Shown: piece by piece, positions 11,281 to 22,885 of the stretch
Layout: every line of letters begins with the position of its first letter
Position numbering within the stretch: the stretch's first letter is position 1
NCBI RefSeq assembly: GCF_026230105.1
Contig: NC_079474.1
Span: 32,316,294-32,380,293, forward strand
DNA: 64,000 bases
From: Diorhabda sublineata
Lineage: Eukaryota > Arthropoda > Insecta > Coleoptera > Chrysomelidae
Direction of reading: 5' to 3'
Translations under genes and position numbers: made by a program
The notes under the pieces: model-generated
Seen by the model: the letters and a program-made list of their open reading frames with translations, nothing else
What the model was told of the DNA's origin: nothing
The model's database searches: none

Positions 11281-12334
11281 CTTATTTGGCGGACTATAAA
11301 TGGTTCAAAAAAGTTCTTATTGCAGAAAGGAAGAAAAAGCGTTTATATTAACCATTCTCACGATAAAAATCGAGTATTTTACTAGTTTGTGTATTCTTAG
11401 TAACTTCGGTAATATACCGGGTGAACAACTAACAAATACCGGTTTGGCGCAAATTGAGAGATTTAATCAGCTGATTTGGGGGTCTTTTTTTTTAAATTTA
11501 TCCAATTAAGTGGCATTTTAGATACGATAATCGAATTCTTCAACAAATTCTGTGCATTTTTCAATACAATATATCTCTTAAATTAAGAGGTGGGGGGAGA
11601 GTGGGAACGATGTTATGAAAAAATGCCTGGGTTTTGCTTTGTCGATTTTTAAAAATTTGATGTTGTTTTAAACAGTTTTTGTCTAAACTTGTAAACTAAA
11701 TTAATATTGAAATAGCGAAAATCGCATGTAGATATCTTTTTTCTGTCCCAAGATATCTTACGAAAATAAAAATCTATTCTGGATGGGGAAGCTAGTAGGC
11801 CAAGATATGGAGATAGAGATAAACTGTATGCAACAATAAAAAAGTAAATAAATGACATAAATAAGATAAAATTGTTGATTGAATATGTAATATATTGAAA
11901 GAAATAACGAAATTAATTTAAATATTATAGAGTAGAATAAGAAAATTTGTTATAAAATTTCGTGATTATTAGAAATTCAATTTTCATGAGATACGTATTA
12001 TTTCATATGGTTTTATTGAAGTTTTATTTCCGTTTCATCAAATTGTTCGATACTAGGAAAATTTTCAATTTTACTATCTCAATATTGGATTTTCTAAAAT
12101 ATGTTGAATGCTGAAACAAAACGCAGTAAAAAGAGGATACTTCAACTTCCATTTCGCCTCTAGTGTTAGTTTTGTAGAGAATAAATAGATAGCAATAAAA
12201 AATAAGTGTCCTTCGGTTACAGTTATTTCGTTTTTGTTCGGTAAAAGCGTTTTTTGATATGTTATGTCAAAATATATGTAATATTTTACTAAAAATATAA
12301 TATACAGATAAAGACACATTCATATTATTGAATA
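11281..12334. other. AT-rich stretch, nothing recognised
   Basis: Open frames on both strands (for example 11,649-11,858 and 12,074-12,319 minus) are low-complexity or hydrophobic with no motif. Confidence 0.35.
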
Positions 12335-13125
12335 TTCTGGTCGTACAATTGAGGTGCTTACTCCAGATAACATCAAACAAGTCTACAAATTGGTTATATC
12401 TAATCGTGAATTGAAATAGCGTGAGATAGATGGAGCCAGAAATCAGAAGGTAGTGTATTTACGATTATGTATGAACATTTGACCATGAGAAAGCTTTTTT
12501 CAAAGTCACAGTCTATAAAAACAAGAACGTATTCATGATTCAGAGCAGTGTTTGGCCATGTTTATACGTAATGAATCAGATTTTTTGCGTCGATATGTGA
12601 CAATGGATCAATCAATTCACTCCAGAATCAAAACTATAATCATCTGAGTGGACCGCAGCCGGTGAACTACGTCTGAAGCGTCCAAAGACACAACAGTCAG
12701 CTGGGAAAGTTATGGCTTCAGTATTTCGGAATGCGCATGGAATATTGTTCATCGGATATCTCCAAAAGGAAGAGGAAATTGATAGCGAATACTGCATAGA
12801 GTTGTTGGATCGTTTGTAAGCAAAAATCAAGGAAAAACGGCCACGCGTGTCGAGAAAAAACCACTGTTTTACCAAGACAATGCATCTATCACGAGTCGTT
12901 GGCAATGATGGTTTAATTGAACTAATTACACTTTGGATTGCTTCCTCATTCACCGTATAGTCCAGAACTGACCCCCAGTGACTGTTGGCTATTCACTGAT
13001 CACAAAAAAATGCTTGCCGGTGAGAAATTCAGCTCAAATAAAGAAGCAATTGCTGAAACTGAAGCCTATTTTGAGGCAAAGCAGAAATCCTTCTACAATT
13101 CATAAATTGAATCGTGTTTTTCTTA
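12335..13125 (+). mobile_element. mariner transposase relic, most complete copy in the window
   Basis: Readable pieces cover about two thirds of a mariner transposase: VLTPDNIKQVYKLVISNREL (12,351 on; helix-turn-helix linker), SEQCLAMF and DFLRRYVTMDQS (first catalytic Asp kept, but the usual MDET is changed to MDQS), SAGKVMASVF (12,697-12,726), LFYQDNA (second catalytic region, about 12,864), then AETEAYFEA and KSFYN near the end. The wording is closest to the mellifera-type mariners as I remember them. Frameshifts and stops occur in nearly every segment, the HTSx part after QDNA is changed, and the first 50 or so residues are missing. No terminal repeats were identified. Confidence 0.88.
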
Positions 13126-14160
13126 CGTAGTCACACGACCTATTGAGTGATATTTCACACTATGTATATTTCTGCAAATAATGGAATATTTCAAGAACGG
13201 CAAAAAGATCAGAATTAAGAAATTTTGTCAAATGTATTTGATTTTTTGAAAAATGTCACAATTTTCCCACTATAGACCTTACAAAAACAATTCTATCTAT
13301 TTATTTTTGTTAAATCTTTTCATTTTATTTGTAAATTATATTATACTTACTTTTTTGTTCAGTTCTTGTGAGTTTCTTATAGCCAATATACAAATCTGAA
13401 AAGAAAAATGACTAATTTAGAATTTTTTAATGACAATGAGACATCCTATAGATTTAGATATCGTTAGTCTGGAAGCGCCTATCGTGTAAAAAATTGTTCA
13501 ATCAATTTATAAATCCTGCCATTTACAAGTTTCCTCCTAGTGTCGGAAAAGTTTCTTAATTAATTGAACACTTCAAATTTCACTTTTTAGCCGTCACTCA
13601 ACGTTAGTGAAAAATGATTCCGAAACAACCTCTAACTTGCGTCTAGCTATTTTTAAACCTATATTTAAGAAAAACTCTCGGGAAAAGGTTAGTAGCGGAA
13701 AATATTTGGAAACGAACGCCCCAAAGAAAAATTATTTATTTCCTCGAAGTTTTCACCCTAAATATTTGAAAGCAACTATACATTGTACCAGTGAAGATCT
13801 ATTGGATGTAGAGCAATGAAACAACGTGTTGTAAATCTTAAAAATCCATTAATAGTTTGAAATAAATAAATGAGGAGTGTAAATACATATAAAAAAAGGA
13901 AGAATGTGTTTAAGGAAGATGTGGCAATGTTTGATTGAAAGAAATACTATAATATGTTCCGGTTTAAGTTTTTTGAAATCTAGATTTTTCAAAAAAAGTT
14001 TGCTAAATGAAGCTCAAATTTTTGGTGAAGTATTGGATGAGGGACTCAAACACCTGGCAAAACAGTATTCTTCAAATATCACAATAATTTAAGGAGTAAC
14101 TATGAGAGGTCAAAGTGAGGTCTTACTATGACTATTTTATACCTGGAAATAGCCACTAGA
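13126..14160. other. No recognised gene
   Basis: Two frames (13,607-13,819 and 13,904-14,092, plus) are open. The first follows a TTTTTAG acceptor-like site at about 13,590, but neither shows a known motif or similarity to its neighbours. I would not call them genes. Confidence 0.3.
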
Positions 14161-14870
14161 GTTTTTGAAGGTTAGTTGTATGTAGAAAAAAATCAGGAAG
14201 CCGATGGTGTCCACATTATTGGAGATACGATGCCTCAAACTTGTTCAAATATCTATGACAAACATATGCCTGTTTAAAACACCACTCACGCCAAAATAAT
14301 TGGAGCATTGAGTTGAAATTTCAGGGAGATGTTTTTGAACGTTAATTGTATGTAGAAAAAAATCAGTAAGCTGATGGTGTCCACATTATTGGTGATACGA
14401 TGCCTCAAACTTGTTCAAATATCTATGACAAACATATGCCTGTTTAAAACACCACTCACGTCAAAATAATTGGAGCATTGAGTTGAAATTGCAGGGAGGT
14501 GTTTTTGAAGGTTAGTTGTATGTAGAAAAAAATCAGGAAGCCGATGGTGTTCACATTATTGTAGATACGATGCTTTTAACTACTACTTTAACTTTTAAAT
14601 AAAACATTGAGTTGAAATTTTAGTGAGGTCTTTTTGAAGGTTAGTTGTATGTAGAAGAAAATTGGGAGGTTGCTTATGATTTTAGAAAAATTATGAATCA
14701 AAGTTGTTTCAAATATTCATGAAAACAAACGTCGAAAAGTCGCCGAAGCTGAAATATTGAGTTTAAATTTCAAATAGATGTTCTTGAAAGAACTCTGCAT
14801 GAAGAAAAAATCATGATGTTGCTTAGGGTTATGGTTTTACAAATACGAGCTAAATTGAACAATGGTTAGG
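14161..14870 (+). repeat. Tandem repeat, unit about 170 bp, about four copies
   Basis: The unit begins GTTTTTGAAGGTTAGTTGTA and contains AGCCGATGGTGTCCACATTA, GATACGATGCCTCAAACTTG and CATTGAGTTGAAATT. Copies start at 14,161, 14,331, 14,501 and about 14,630, with a decayed fifth from about 14,780. Units 1 and 2 are nearly identical and exactly 170 bp long. Unit 3 has lost about 40 bp (about 129 bp long), and units 4 and 5 drift progressively. Divergence therefore increases in one direction, as expected for a decaying satellite edge. No open frame of note is present. Confidence 0.9.
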
Positions 14871-17200
14871 TACCTTATGTCAATACTCCATGTCAAATAG
14901 AATAATGAACAAGGTCGTGCTGGAAGTTTTTGCTGATGGGTAGCTATGCCGAAGCTCGTTGGAACTAGGGATAGAATTACTCAAAACTAAGACCGATCTC
15001 GTGGTTTTAACTGTTTGAATATCAAAAAAATATAAAACAAATAAATATGATATAGTCTCACATTAGTTTACAACGCTTTTAAACGTTTTTTAAAGAATTA
15101 TTTCCTATAATTTGTCGTAAACTGGTAGGGTAATGTTTAATGATTGGATTCTTTAATCGTACGATGTTTGAGAAGGGTAATTCTTTTCCTTAAATAGAGG
15201 CTATATTCTTTTCAATTTAGTCGCCAGTATGACTGTCGAATAGAGCGACCAGTAAAGCAGCCAGGAAATCACCAGCTTTGAAAGAAGTAGGACAACGCAT
15301 ACCTCAGTTTGCTGTTCGGTATAGATGAAAACGATTTATTAACATGACATAGTGCAAAACACCAAAAACAATGATAAACAGGGGAGCAATACGTATTCCC
15401 TGGGGCAGGGCAACCAGTCGGAAGACTTGATGGAAAATATTTTCTATTCTACTTGATGAGAGAGTAATTTAGTTTTCAAATTCTTTAATTTCAATAGTAC
15501 TAATTCCTACAAACGATAACCTCTTTTTCTCTTAATCCATTTTTTATAAACAACTTAATTTTTGTTATGTAGAACGTAAAGTCTCGCCAGTTATACCGTT
15601 AAAGTAGAAAAAGGTGCCGCGTGACAATACATTCCCGGCCCTGGCCCTTAAGATCCCAGCTTTATAAAAGACCAAAGGGCAACTTTTCGAAAACGAGGTC
15701 ACGCGATCGATATTTATACGGTCGCCAACGCCCCGTTTACTCTCCAACATAGGCGGCGATCATTTTTATATGGAACGAAGGTTAAAACAAACATTCGGAT
15801 AAATTTGATCATATTTTCGTCTAGAGTATTTTGCTGTATTAGGTTTGTTTCCAATGGAAAGGTTAGCCATGAACTTGAAAGTTTATCACTCACAAAAGTA
15901 TGGCATTTACGAATTTGAAGAAATAAACATTGTTACTTTTCAAAATAACCAGATTGTATGGTGAAACCGTTGTGCAATTGTTGTAAAACCCTAGCGGAGT
16001 CGTTTAGTCCAGTTAAAATAGAAATTTGACTTAACCAAAACTCGCATAGAGCTGAAAATTGGCAAAGACGTTGAATACATCATTATAAATGAACTGTCAA
16101 AAATCCTACTTCTGCAAAAAATTTTATTCATGGTCAACAGTACAAAATTAAGGTTTTTCCATTTTTCTCGTAAACAGTAAGTATTATCGTGATAATAGAT
16201 TAAACAAAAGTTGTAGATCATACAATTCTCTACAATAATGGTCCAGTCACTTTTTCTCTTACGACTCACCATTCGTGAGATATCGCGGTATTAATCTTGA
16301 GTTATTTCTGGATAAGTTCAGTATGGAATGGACGCCATGTTTGGAAACGCATTTAGTTTATGCTAGTTAAGGGAAGTGGGATTTTTTCTCTGATAAAACG
16401 TTAATTTTTTCATCCATTAAGGAAATGTACTATAAATACTTACGAACCGGACCATTCACGAATATTTATTTACAAAACTCAAATTATGACAATTACAGGT
16501 AGAATGTTTATGTATAATGTTGTTATTTGTTTGAAAATGATAATCAAATGTTAATAAAAGTGACAACAACTTGTCTTATGATAGTTCTTAGTCGTTACGT
16601 AGTATTTCAATGTCAATGAAGATATTTTTTTCCTAATAGTACATACACATAATAAAAAGATGGAAAGTTTGTTGTTGTAGAACTGTATTACCAAGAATGT
16701 CACATAATAGGATTTACCATTTTGTCCATGTTAGCATTAAATATTTCTATTTATAGAATACCCGGAAGATACCGGCCAGTATAAAGTTAAATATTATGAA
16801 ATATCCATAAATTATTTTTCTATTAATTATTTGAAAATCCCAAATTAGTTTCTGTAGCACAGAATGGTTATTTATTTATTTATAGTAGCTTATCAAATTA
16901 GTAGCGTAAATTATCAAATAACCATATTTGTTTTCAATTTTCTAATATCTCTTACATATTGCCTTCTTTTTATGATCAAAAAATCTACCAAGCGCAGTCT
17001 AATTCCAGTCAATTGTTCCCGTCTGATATAAATATAGGTCAAAGACACAACTGGGAAACGGGGCAGCTTTATGTAGCTTATGGGCCGAGAATGGGGGAGA
17101 CTGTAAAACTCGTTCCCTAGCAACAATCTTTAGTAGAGTAGAGATTTATGAAATTTGGACATGTGAAATATAATCACCAAGTATTCAAAGTTACCAAGAC
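14871..17200. other. No firm gene; weak reverse-transcriptase-like trace and TATA-like site
   Basis: On the minus strand near 15,340-15,425 the reading VALPQGIRIAPLF resembles the PQGxxLSPLLF box of non-LTR reverse transcriptases, but no other box can be read. Near 15,660 a TATAAAAG lies in a locally GC-richer patch (15,570-15,760) that could be promoter or LTR debris. The remainder, including the frame at 15,991-16,272 (minus), is unrecognised. Confidence 0.3.
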
Positions 17201-17204
17201 CAAG

Positions 17205-17320
17205 TTGGGGTTTCTGGAACCGTTGGTGATATTCATACTGAATACACTACACCAACACTCACAATTATACTGTCTGACGCGTGTTTGGATAACCAGTCTC
17301 TGAAGACGATGTTTTCATAA
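17205..17320 (+). repeat. Dispersed repeat, copy 1 of 3 (CTGGAACCGTTGGTGATATT family)
   Basis: It contains CTGGAACCGTTGGTGATATT, ACACCAACACTCACAATTAT, ACTGTCTGACGCGTGTTTGG and ATAACCAGTCTCTGAAGACG. The same order of blocks occurs at 21,385-21,505 (plus) and 59,925-60,045 (reverse orientation). No coding role is evident. Confidence 0.8.
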
Positions 17321-17394
17321 TTTGTATTAGTTTTCAAAGATGATCTGCAAACTTTCCATTCTCAACAAGAAAATTCAAACATTTTTAATGTGTT

Positions 17395-18130
17395 TTAAGC
17401 ATGGTGTCTGTTTTAAGCTTCCCTCAATGCTTGCAAGCGTCAATATTGGATATAAACCTTCATCGTGGTCTTTGGTGATAGGATCCTGGTGATTAATTCC
17501 ATTCAAAATACCTGGAATTTTATTCTATAAGCTTTTAATGTTGATCAAGTCCTCTAGTATTAATTTTTCTATGAATTCCTTCTATTTTTTAACCTTTTAA
17601 CCAACATTATCTGTTGCAGTTGGTTCTTCTTGACACAGTCGACTTCTAACCTTCCATTTCAGCTTCTTTACTACATTTCTTGTAATTTCGCTCATATTTT
17701 CTTCCTTTTCTTCTACAACTTCGAATTATACATATAGATATCAGAAAGTTATAAAGGGCTTTTTAACGAGATTGTATTCAAACCTTCATCATGGTTCTTG
17801 GTGATAAGATCCTGGTGATTATTTCGATTCAAAATACTTGAAATTTTATTCTAGAAGATTCTTATAATGATCTAGTTCTCTATTATTCATTTTCCTATGA
17901 ATTCGTCCTGTTTTCCTTCATTACACAGTCTTCTTTACAAAGTTTCTTGTAATTTCGTTCATGTTTCCTTCTTTTTCTATTAAAACTTAGAATTATATCG
18001 ACATTTTAAGATTTTAATCGGCATTCCAACAAGATTAGATGTAAACCTTCATTATGGTCTTTGGTGATAAGATCGCGGCGATGAATTCCATTCAAAATAC
18101 TATAAGAAAGGGCTAGAACAATCGAGTTAT
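17395..18130 (+). repeat. Unclassified repeat block A, with internal repeats
   Basis: A sequence of the form AACCTTCATCxTGGTCTTTG / GTGATAAGATCCTGGTGATT / TTCAAAATAC recurs within the block at about 17,455, 17,780 and 18,035, with unequal spacing and partial deletions. The block opens with TGTCTGTTTTAAGCTTCCCT and closes with CTATAAGAAAGGGCTAGAAC. The same start, repeated middle and end recur in block B (19,670-20,250), so the block was duplicated as a whole or inserted twice. No protein motif is readable on either strand. Confidence 0.8.
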
Positions 18131-18732
18131 GAATCTCCTTGACCTCATATACAATCCATGAATTCTTTATCGTAAGGCACTGGCTTAGTAGCTGAATTGC
18201 TAAGCGCTCGACTCAATCCGAATGCAACTCGAATATTTTCACGATTTGTATTATTCTTTAAAGATGGTCTAACAATTTTCCATTCTCAACCAGAAAATGC
18301 AAGCAAAGAGAGACTCTGCATCATTACGTGGCGGTATCAGCTTAACTGAAAACGAGCGTTCGAGAAAATCATCGATATCGTGAATTAAGACTAGAGAGGT
18401 TATCGGCATTCATTCATCATGCAACTTGTATCCACTACTACACTCCGAAAAACGAAAAAACAGTCAGGACAGTGAACTGCGAAGGGCTAGAATTTGGGAG
18501 TTCTAGCTTGTCATTCTCATTTGCCCTTCTTAATTTTCTAAACTTCGATTTCTTGGCGATCCATCAGAATAGAGTCGAGAGATATATATATATAGAGAGT
18601 GGTATACCGATGTTTTTTCTCTTTTTATCAAACGTATGAAGAAATTTTAGTCAATGGGTAATATTAAGTATTTAGCTTCAAACTAGTGATGCCGTATGTT
18701 GATTTATGTTTTTTTCTGGAAAGTTATGCGAC
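18131..18732. other. No gene seen; short AT microsatellite
   Basis: A short ATATATATATAGAGAG microsatellite lies near 18,580. A segment at 18,225-18,310 resembles the part that follows dispersed repeat copy 1 (TTTCATAATTTGTATT... versus TTTTCACGATTTGTATTATT), so debris of that repeat continues here. Confidence 0.4.
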
Positions 18733-18806
18733 TGTTTTTTTTTGGGATAGTCATGGGATTATGTTCATCGATTATCTTCAAAAAGGTGAAACAATGATAG
18801 GAGAAT
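18733..18806 (+). mobile_element. mariner transposase fragment
   Basis: A 24-codon piece reads FFWDSHGIMFIDYLQKGETM followed by IGEY and a stop. This is the WDxxGIxxIDYLxKGxTINxEYY block between the first and second catalytic residues of mariner transposases. Nothing on either side continues it. It closely matches the piece at 25,250-25,310 (VFWESHEIIFIEYLQK), suggesting the same lineage. Confidence 0.75.
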
Positions 18807-19665
18807 ATTGAGCACATCATTGTTTCATAAGAAAAAATTAGTAAATAATTTTTTTAATATAATCTTCACTTGCATCAACTTTGTTAACGAATGGACTATA
18901 GTCAAGTTTCATTTCAAACAGTTTTTAATGCTAGTCAGTGTCTACTATATATGCAAATGATCATTCAAATTTCTCTCCATTTGAATTTCATTCTATCAGA
19001 CAGCAAAAAAAACGAAGAAATGCCAATTTAATATAATTATAGTTAAGTACACGTAAAATTTGGCGTTAAATTGTTGGATTTATATCCGATTGGTTAAACA
19101 AAATGTCGATTGTGTATTGTTTCGAGCTTTCCAAACAATTTCTTTTATCAACGTTGCGCTTCTACTCCATTAACCATAAACTTATATAACACGATTATAC
19201 AGAATAATGCAACGTAAATGCGAAATTTGTTTATCTGTTAAAAAGTTTACACAGTCAGTAGAGATAACGAAGATAAATTACAATCGCAAGTTTATTGAAT
19301 CAGATGAAATTAACTAATTGAAGGAAAAGTACTAAGGCTGAAGTATAAAAAATATATGAGATGCTTGTTTCTAAAAAGTACCAAACATGTTAAACGATAA
19401 TTTTTAGGAATAAAATTTTTTTCTTGGTTTTTTCTGATATTCTGTAGATCGCACGTAACTTAAATCATTTTTACAAAACAAAATCTACTTGAATTTGGTA
19501 CATGTTGGGACATAATTGAGATGTAGTACGTTTTGGAAATCAAAAGAGGCTAATAATCTTATCACTTGCAAATCTTATCTTGGATATAATACATTGTCTA
19601 CTTCGTATCCTGATTTTTTAACAAGAAAGATGACACATCAGTTTTCTTATCATTTTCAATTTGAT
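18807..19665. other. AT-rich stretch, nothing recognised
   Basis: No coding motif or repeat structure seen before block B begins. Confidence 0.35.
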
Positions 19666-19669
19666 TTTA

Positions 19670-20250
19670 ACATGGGATCTGTTTTACGCTTCCCTCAATG
19701 CTTGCAAGTTTCAAGATTGGATCTAAATCTTCATCTTGGTCTTTGGTGATAAGATCCTGGTGATTATTTCCATTCAAAATTCTTGGAATTTTACTCTAGA
19801 TGTTGATCTAGTTCTCTACTATTCATTTTTCTATGAATTCCTTCTATTTTTTTACTCCTTTCAACCAACATTATCAGTTGGAGCTGGTTCTTCATAACAC
19901 AGTTGACTTCCAGCCTTCCATTTCAGCTTCTTTACTACATTTCTTGTAATTTCATTCGTTTTTTCTTCTAAAACTTCGAATAACATCGATAACAGAAAGT
20001 TTCAAGGGGTTTTTTAACGAGATTGTATTCAAACCTATCTCGTGGTTCTTGGTGATAAGATCCTCGTAATTACTTCGATTCAAAATACTTGGAATTTTAC
20101 TCTAGAAGCTTCTGATTATAACCTAGTTCCCTACTATCTCTATTATCACACCATCATCCTTGGTGTTATAATCCTGATGATTAATTCGATTCAGAATATT
20201 TGGAACCATAATCTATGAACTTCTAATAATAAAGCTATAAGAAAGAGCCA
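19670..20250 (+). repeat. Unclassified repeat block B, partner of block A
   Basis: It opens with ATGGGATCTGTTTTACGCTT, matching the start of block A, then repeats GTGATAAGATCCTGGTGATT-type units near 19,745, 20,050 and 20,160, and ends at CTATAAGAAAGAGCCAGACC. It is shorter than block A and has independent deletions. The shared poly-pyrimidine segment (TTTCAGCTTCTTTACTACAT TTCTTGTAATTTC) supports common descent. Confidence 0.8.
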
Positions 20251-20509
20251 GACCAATTAACAGACTGTTATTTTGAATATTTCATTAGATTCCACAAAAT
20301 TTTTAGTAAATTCCTACCAGTTCATCCATTTTAAGTTGTGTGGAACAGTGTACCAAGTTCCAAAAGATTATACAATGTCATCATATTTATGGGGAAATAT
20401 GGCTGGCATGTTTCAATGACCACGTTTTGGGAAAAACCATTCAATGTTGACTTTAAACTTGCCATGCCAAAATGTAACTGTCTGAAAATAATCGGAGGTT
20501 TTTTATATT

Positions 20510-21000
20510 GCTAACAATATTAGTTTAGAAGATTTCTATGCAGCCTCTTCATCCTTATAACTATTACTACGGATAAAAAATACATTTTCTTCATTTAGTT
20601 TTCCTTGTTTATTCTAAATTATCACCCCAAGAAGATAATACCGTCTTCTATAATGAGCTTCACCAATTTGTGTTTTCGGAAAAGGTTGATTCTGCATCAT
20701 GTTAAAATTTATTGTGATTGAATTTTCAGGTTTTTGTTTTCACTGTTCAAAAATGCTTTCGATCTTCTCATATGAATCATACGTTTGCGAGCTTGATTGT
20801 CTTTGAATTTTAGATGCTTCGAAAAAGTCAATACAACTATCAATTTTTACTAAAGCAAATACCTCGTGATACAAATAGTATGTGTATACATCATTATTAC
20901 CATCTCTAGTTTTTTTGGCAAAATAATTTACAGATTTTCTTGCTTAGTCGGTAAACATTTTTCTAGAAATTATATTCTCAGATCAAGAACAAACCTTTTT
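20510..21000 (-). pseudogene. Coding relic of a multi-copy insect repeat protein
   Basis: Read on the minus strand, pieces include YYLYHEVFALVKIDSC, then ITINFNMMQNQPFPKTQIGE, then AHYRRRYYLLGVII and NKQGKLNEENVFF. The pattern (F/Y)D(M/L)xQxxPLPKxxxGExxYxRQLWLYxxGI is one I recall from a family present in very many copies in insect genomes and usually regarded as transposon-derived. I cannot name it with confidence. Stops interrupt the frame at least twice. Confidence 0.4.
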
Positions 21001-21384
21001 AAATAAAATCGGAGGGTTCATTTTTTCGGAACTCAAAGTTGTTCAGTGTCTTCCAGCTTTTATTTGGAAAAAATTATATGATTGTCCAATATTTTTTAAT
21101 CTTTCACAACTGTGTTTCGTATTTTTCAAAGATCGAAATTACCGAATACTGACCTGTCTAGTTTATAATTGGAACAATTCTGATTGAAAATTTTCGCCTT
21201 CAAAAAATAAGAAAACGTGTTGATGACTATTCAGAGATATTTGTGTATTTACTTAATGTTAAAAATAAAATGTTTTTATAAACATTGGAACGTGACTAAG
21301 GTGGTCAGATTCCCGAAATTTGTAGATTTTATTTATGAAGACTGTATCAGTGTTCATCTCGCTCTAAAAAGTAGCAAAGATACA

Positions 21385-21505
21385 GATCAACAGTTGGTGA
21401 TATTCATAATGAACAGACTGTCCACACTATACAAACACTCACAGTTACACTGTCTGAAGCGCGTTTCGATAACAAAGTTATCGTCTTCAGAGACTGAAGG
21501 TAAAC
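21385..21505 (+). repeat. Dispersed repeat, copy 2 of 3
   Basis: It carries GTTGGTGATATTCATAATGA, CAAACACTCACAGTTACACT, GTCTGAAGCGCGTTTCGATA and ATCGTCTTCAGAGACTGAAG. The core GATAACAAAGTTATC is an interrupted palindrome. It falls inside an open frame (21,217-21,510), but the same blocks occur in the other copies in unrelated contexts, so the frame is probably fortuitous. Confidence 0.8.
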
Positions 21506-22500
21506 TATAGTATTTTACGGTTGGATATTCATACAAAAAAAATGAGAATTAAGTTATATTATGGGGAAAATATTTCTAGACAGAATTTAGAAGATGGGCC
21601 ATGGAAACACTAATCAATAAAGAAGTAGAGGATGTCAGCATATAATCAATCGTTGTCTGGAAACCAGTTACTTCTGAACGGTTAATTTTCCTGGGGCAAA
21701 GTCCGAATAATGTTTATCAACCCAATTCTTGGCTTTAACAGAATTTTTAGACAGATATCAATGTTTTTTTAAAAAATAAAATTCCTTTTTAGTCATTTTT
21801 TGAAACTAACAAACGTCGTTTCTCTCAAAATGCTATAACTTATAAACCAATAGTCCGACAGCTATCAAATTTATACACGTGTTATTCAAAGGTTAGTTCT
21901 AACTAAAAATTATATGGATTTAACACTAGTAACGCCATCTATGTATTAACCTACGAACTTTTAGATTCACCAAATACGTAAAAAATGAATGTTACTTTAG
22001 AGCCTTTCTGTATAATCCTGTCTTGGAAATGTAAATATATTTTAAATTGTGGTATTAACTTATATTTGTATAAATAATTATCACGTCGTTTATATAAATT
22101 GCGAGCAAAGAAAATACTGACCTTGAATTAGGTAAACTTGTGTATAATTTCCAATTTTATTGTTTACAAATTAGTATCTCATGTAAAGCATGTGAGAAAT
22201 TTTTTTTTGACTACGCTTAAAGAAATTTTGCTTTTTCTTGACATTCCATGGTTTGTTAAAACAGTTCTATTTTTTATCATATGATTTTTTATCATTGATG
22301 ACCTTTTAATCTATCTCCTATATGTTGAGATGTCTGTCCTATGTAGAAATGTGACATGACTACTTAGAATGAATTTTTTGAACGGTTAAAACAATTTTTT
22401 TATTGATATTCATGCGATAGGTGTCGATGTCTATCAGCTCATCGCTAATAAATGAAAGAGGCTAAAAACAAGACATATCATCATATTAAAAAGATATAAG
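21506..22500. other. No gene seen
   Basis: Near 21,938 the phrase AACGCCATCTATGTATTAAC recalls AACGCCATCTATCC downstream of the Tc1/mariner-superfamily tail at 49,620 and a similar phrase near 24,613, so 3' debris of one transposon family may be scattered here. Nothing else is recognised. Confidence 0.35.
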
Positions 22501-22504
22501 AATA

Positions 22505-22720
22505 AAAAACTTAGCCAAACTGCATATTCACCTGACTTAGTTTTTTGCGATTACTTTCTGTTACTCAACCTTATAAAAAGTAGGTGGTATTATATTAGTA
22601 ATCAACTTCTAATAATGAGCCAAATCATTAATATTGCAACAATCTAACACAAAAGGAGTTTGGATTTATAATTAGAATGTGAAATAAAGAAAATAGCATC
22701 CTTTACTGCTGCTTGTTTTA
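22505..22720 (+). mobile_element. mariner-like transposase fragment
   Basis: The frame reads AYSPDLVFCDYFLLLNLIKS, the YSPDLxxCDYFLFxxLK block that holds the third catalytic Asp of mariner transposases. Further decayed sequence runs to about 22,700. The catalytic Asp (CDYF) is kept. No 5' part can be read. Confidence 0.6.
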
Positions 22721-22885
22721 TTTTATTACTCTATTGATTCGGTTCTTTCAGTCTTTTATAAATAAAGAAACTTCTCCTCTATTTAAAAACATCAATCGTT
22801 GTTTTGACAATTTTGACGTACTCAAATTATTTTCAAACTTAAAACTCTTATACGTAAACTTGAAATGGAATTATCTTTGGTAATA

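Noticed and set aside
15340..15425. PQGIRIAPLF on the minus strand, resembling a reverse-transcriptase box
   Set aside because: A single short box without the neighbouring FxxxD or ADD boxes is not enough to call an element.
15570..15760. GC-richer patch with TATAAAAG, possible promoter or LTR
   Set aside because: No start region, no repeat copy in the window and no gene next to it.
16755..16795. EYPEDTGQYKV on the plus strand, like the DxGxYxC/V motif of an Ig-like domain, after a TTTATAG acceptor-like site
   Set aside because: Only about ten residues match, no Cys or Trp of the Ig fold is in range, and the frame stops soon after.
18185..18235. CTGGCTTAGTAGCTGAATTG with tRNA A-box-like sequence
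   Set aside because: No B-box GGTTCGAATCC follows at the right distance and no cloverleaf can be drawn.
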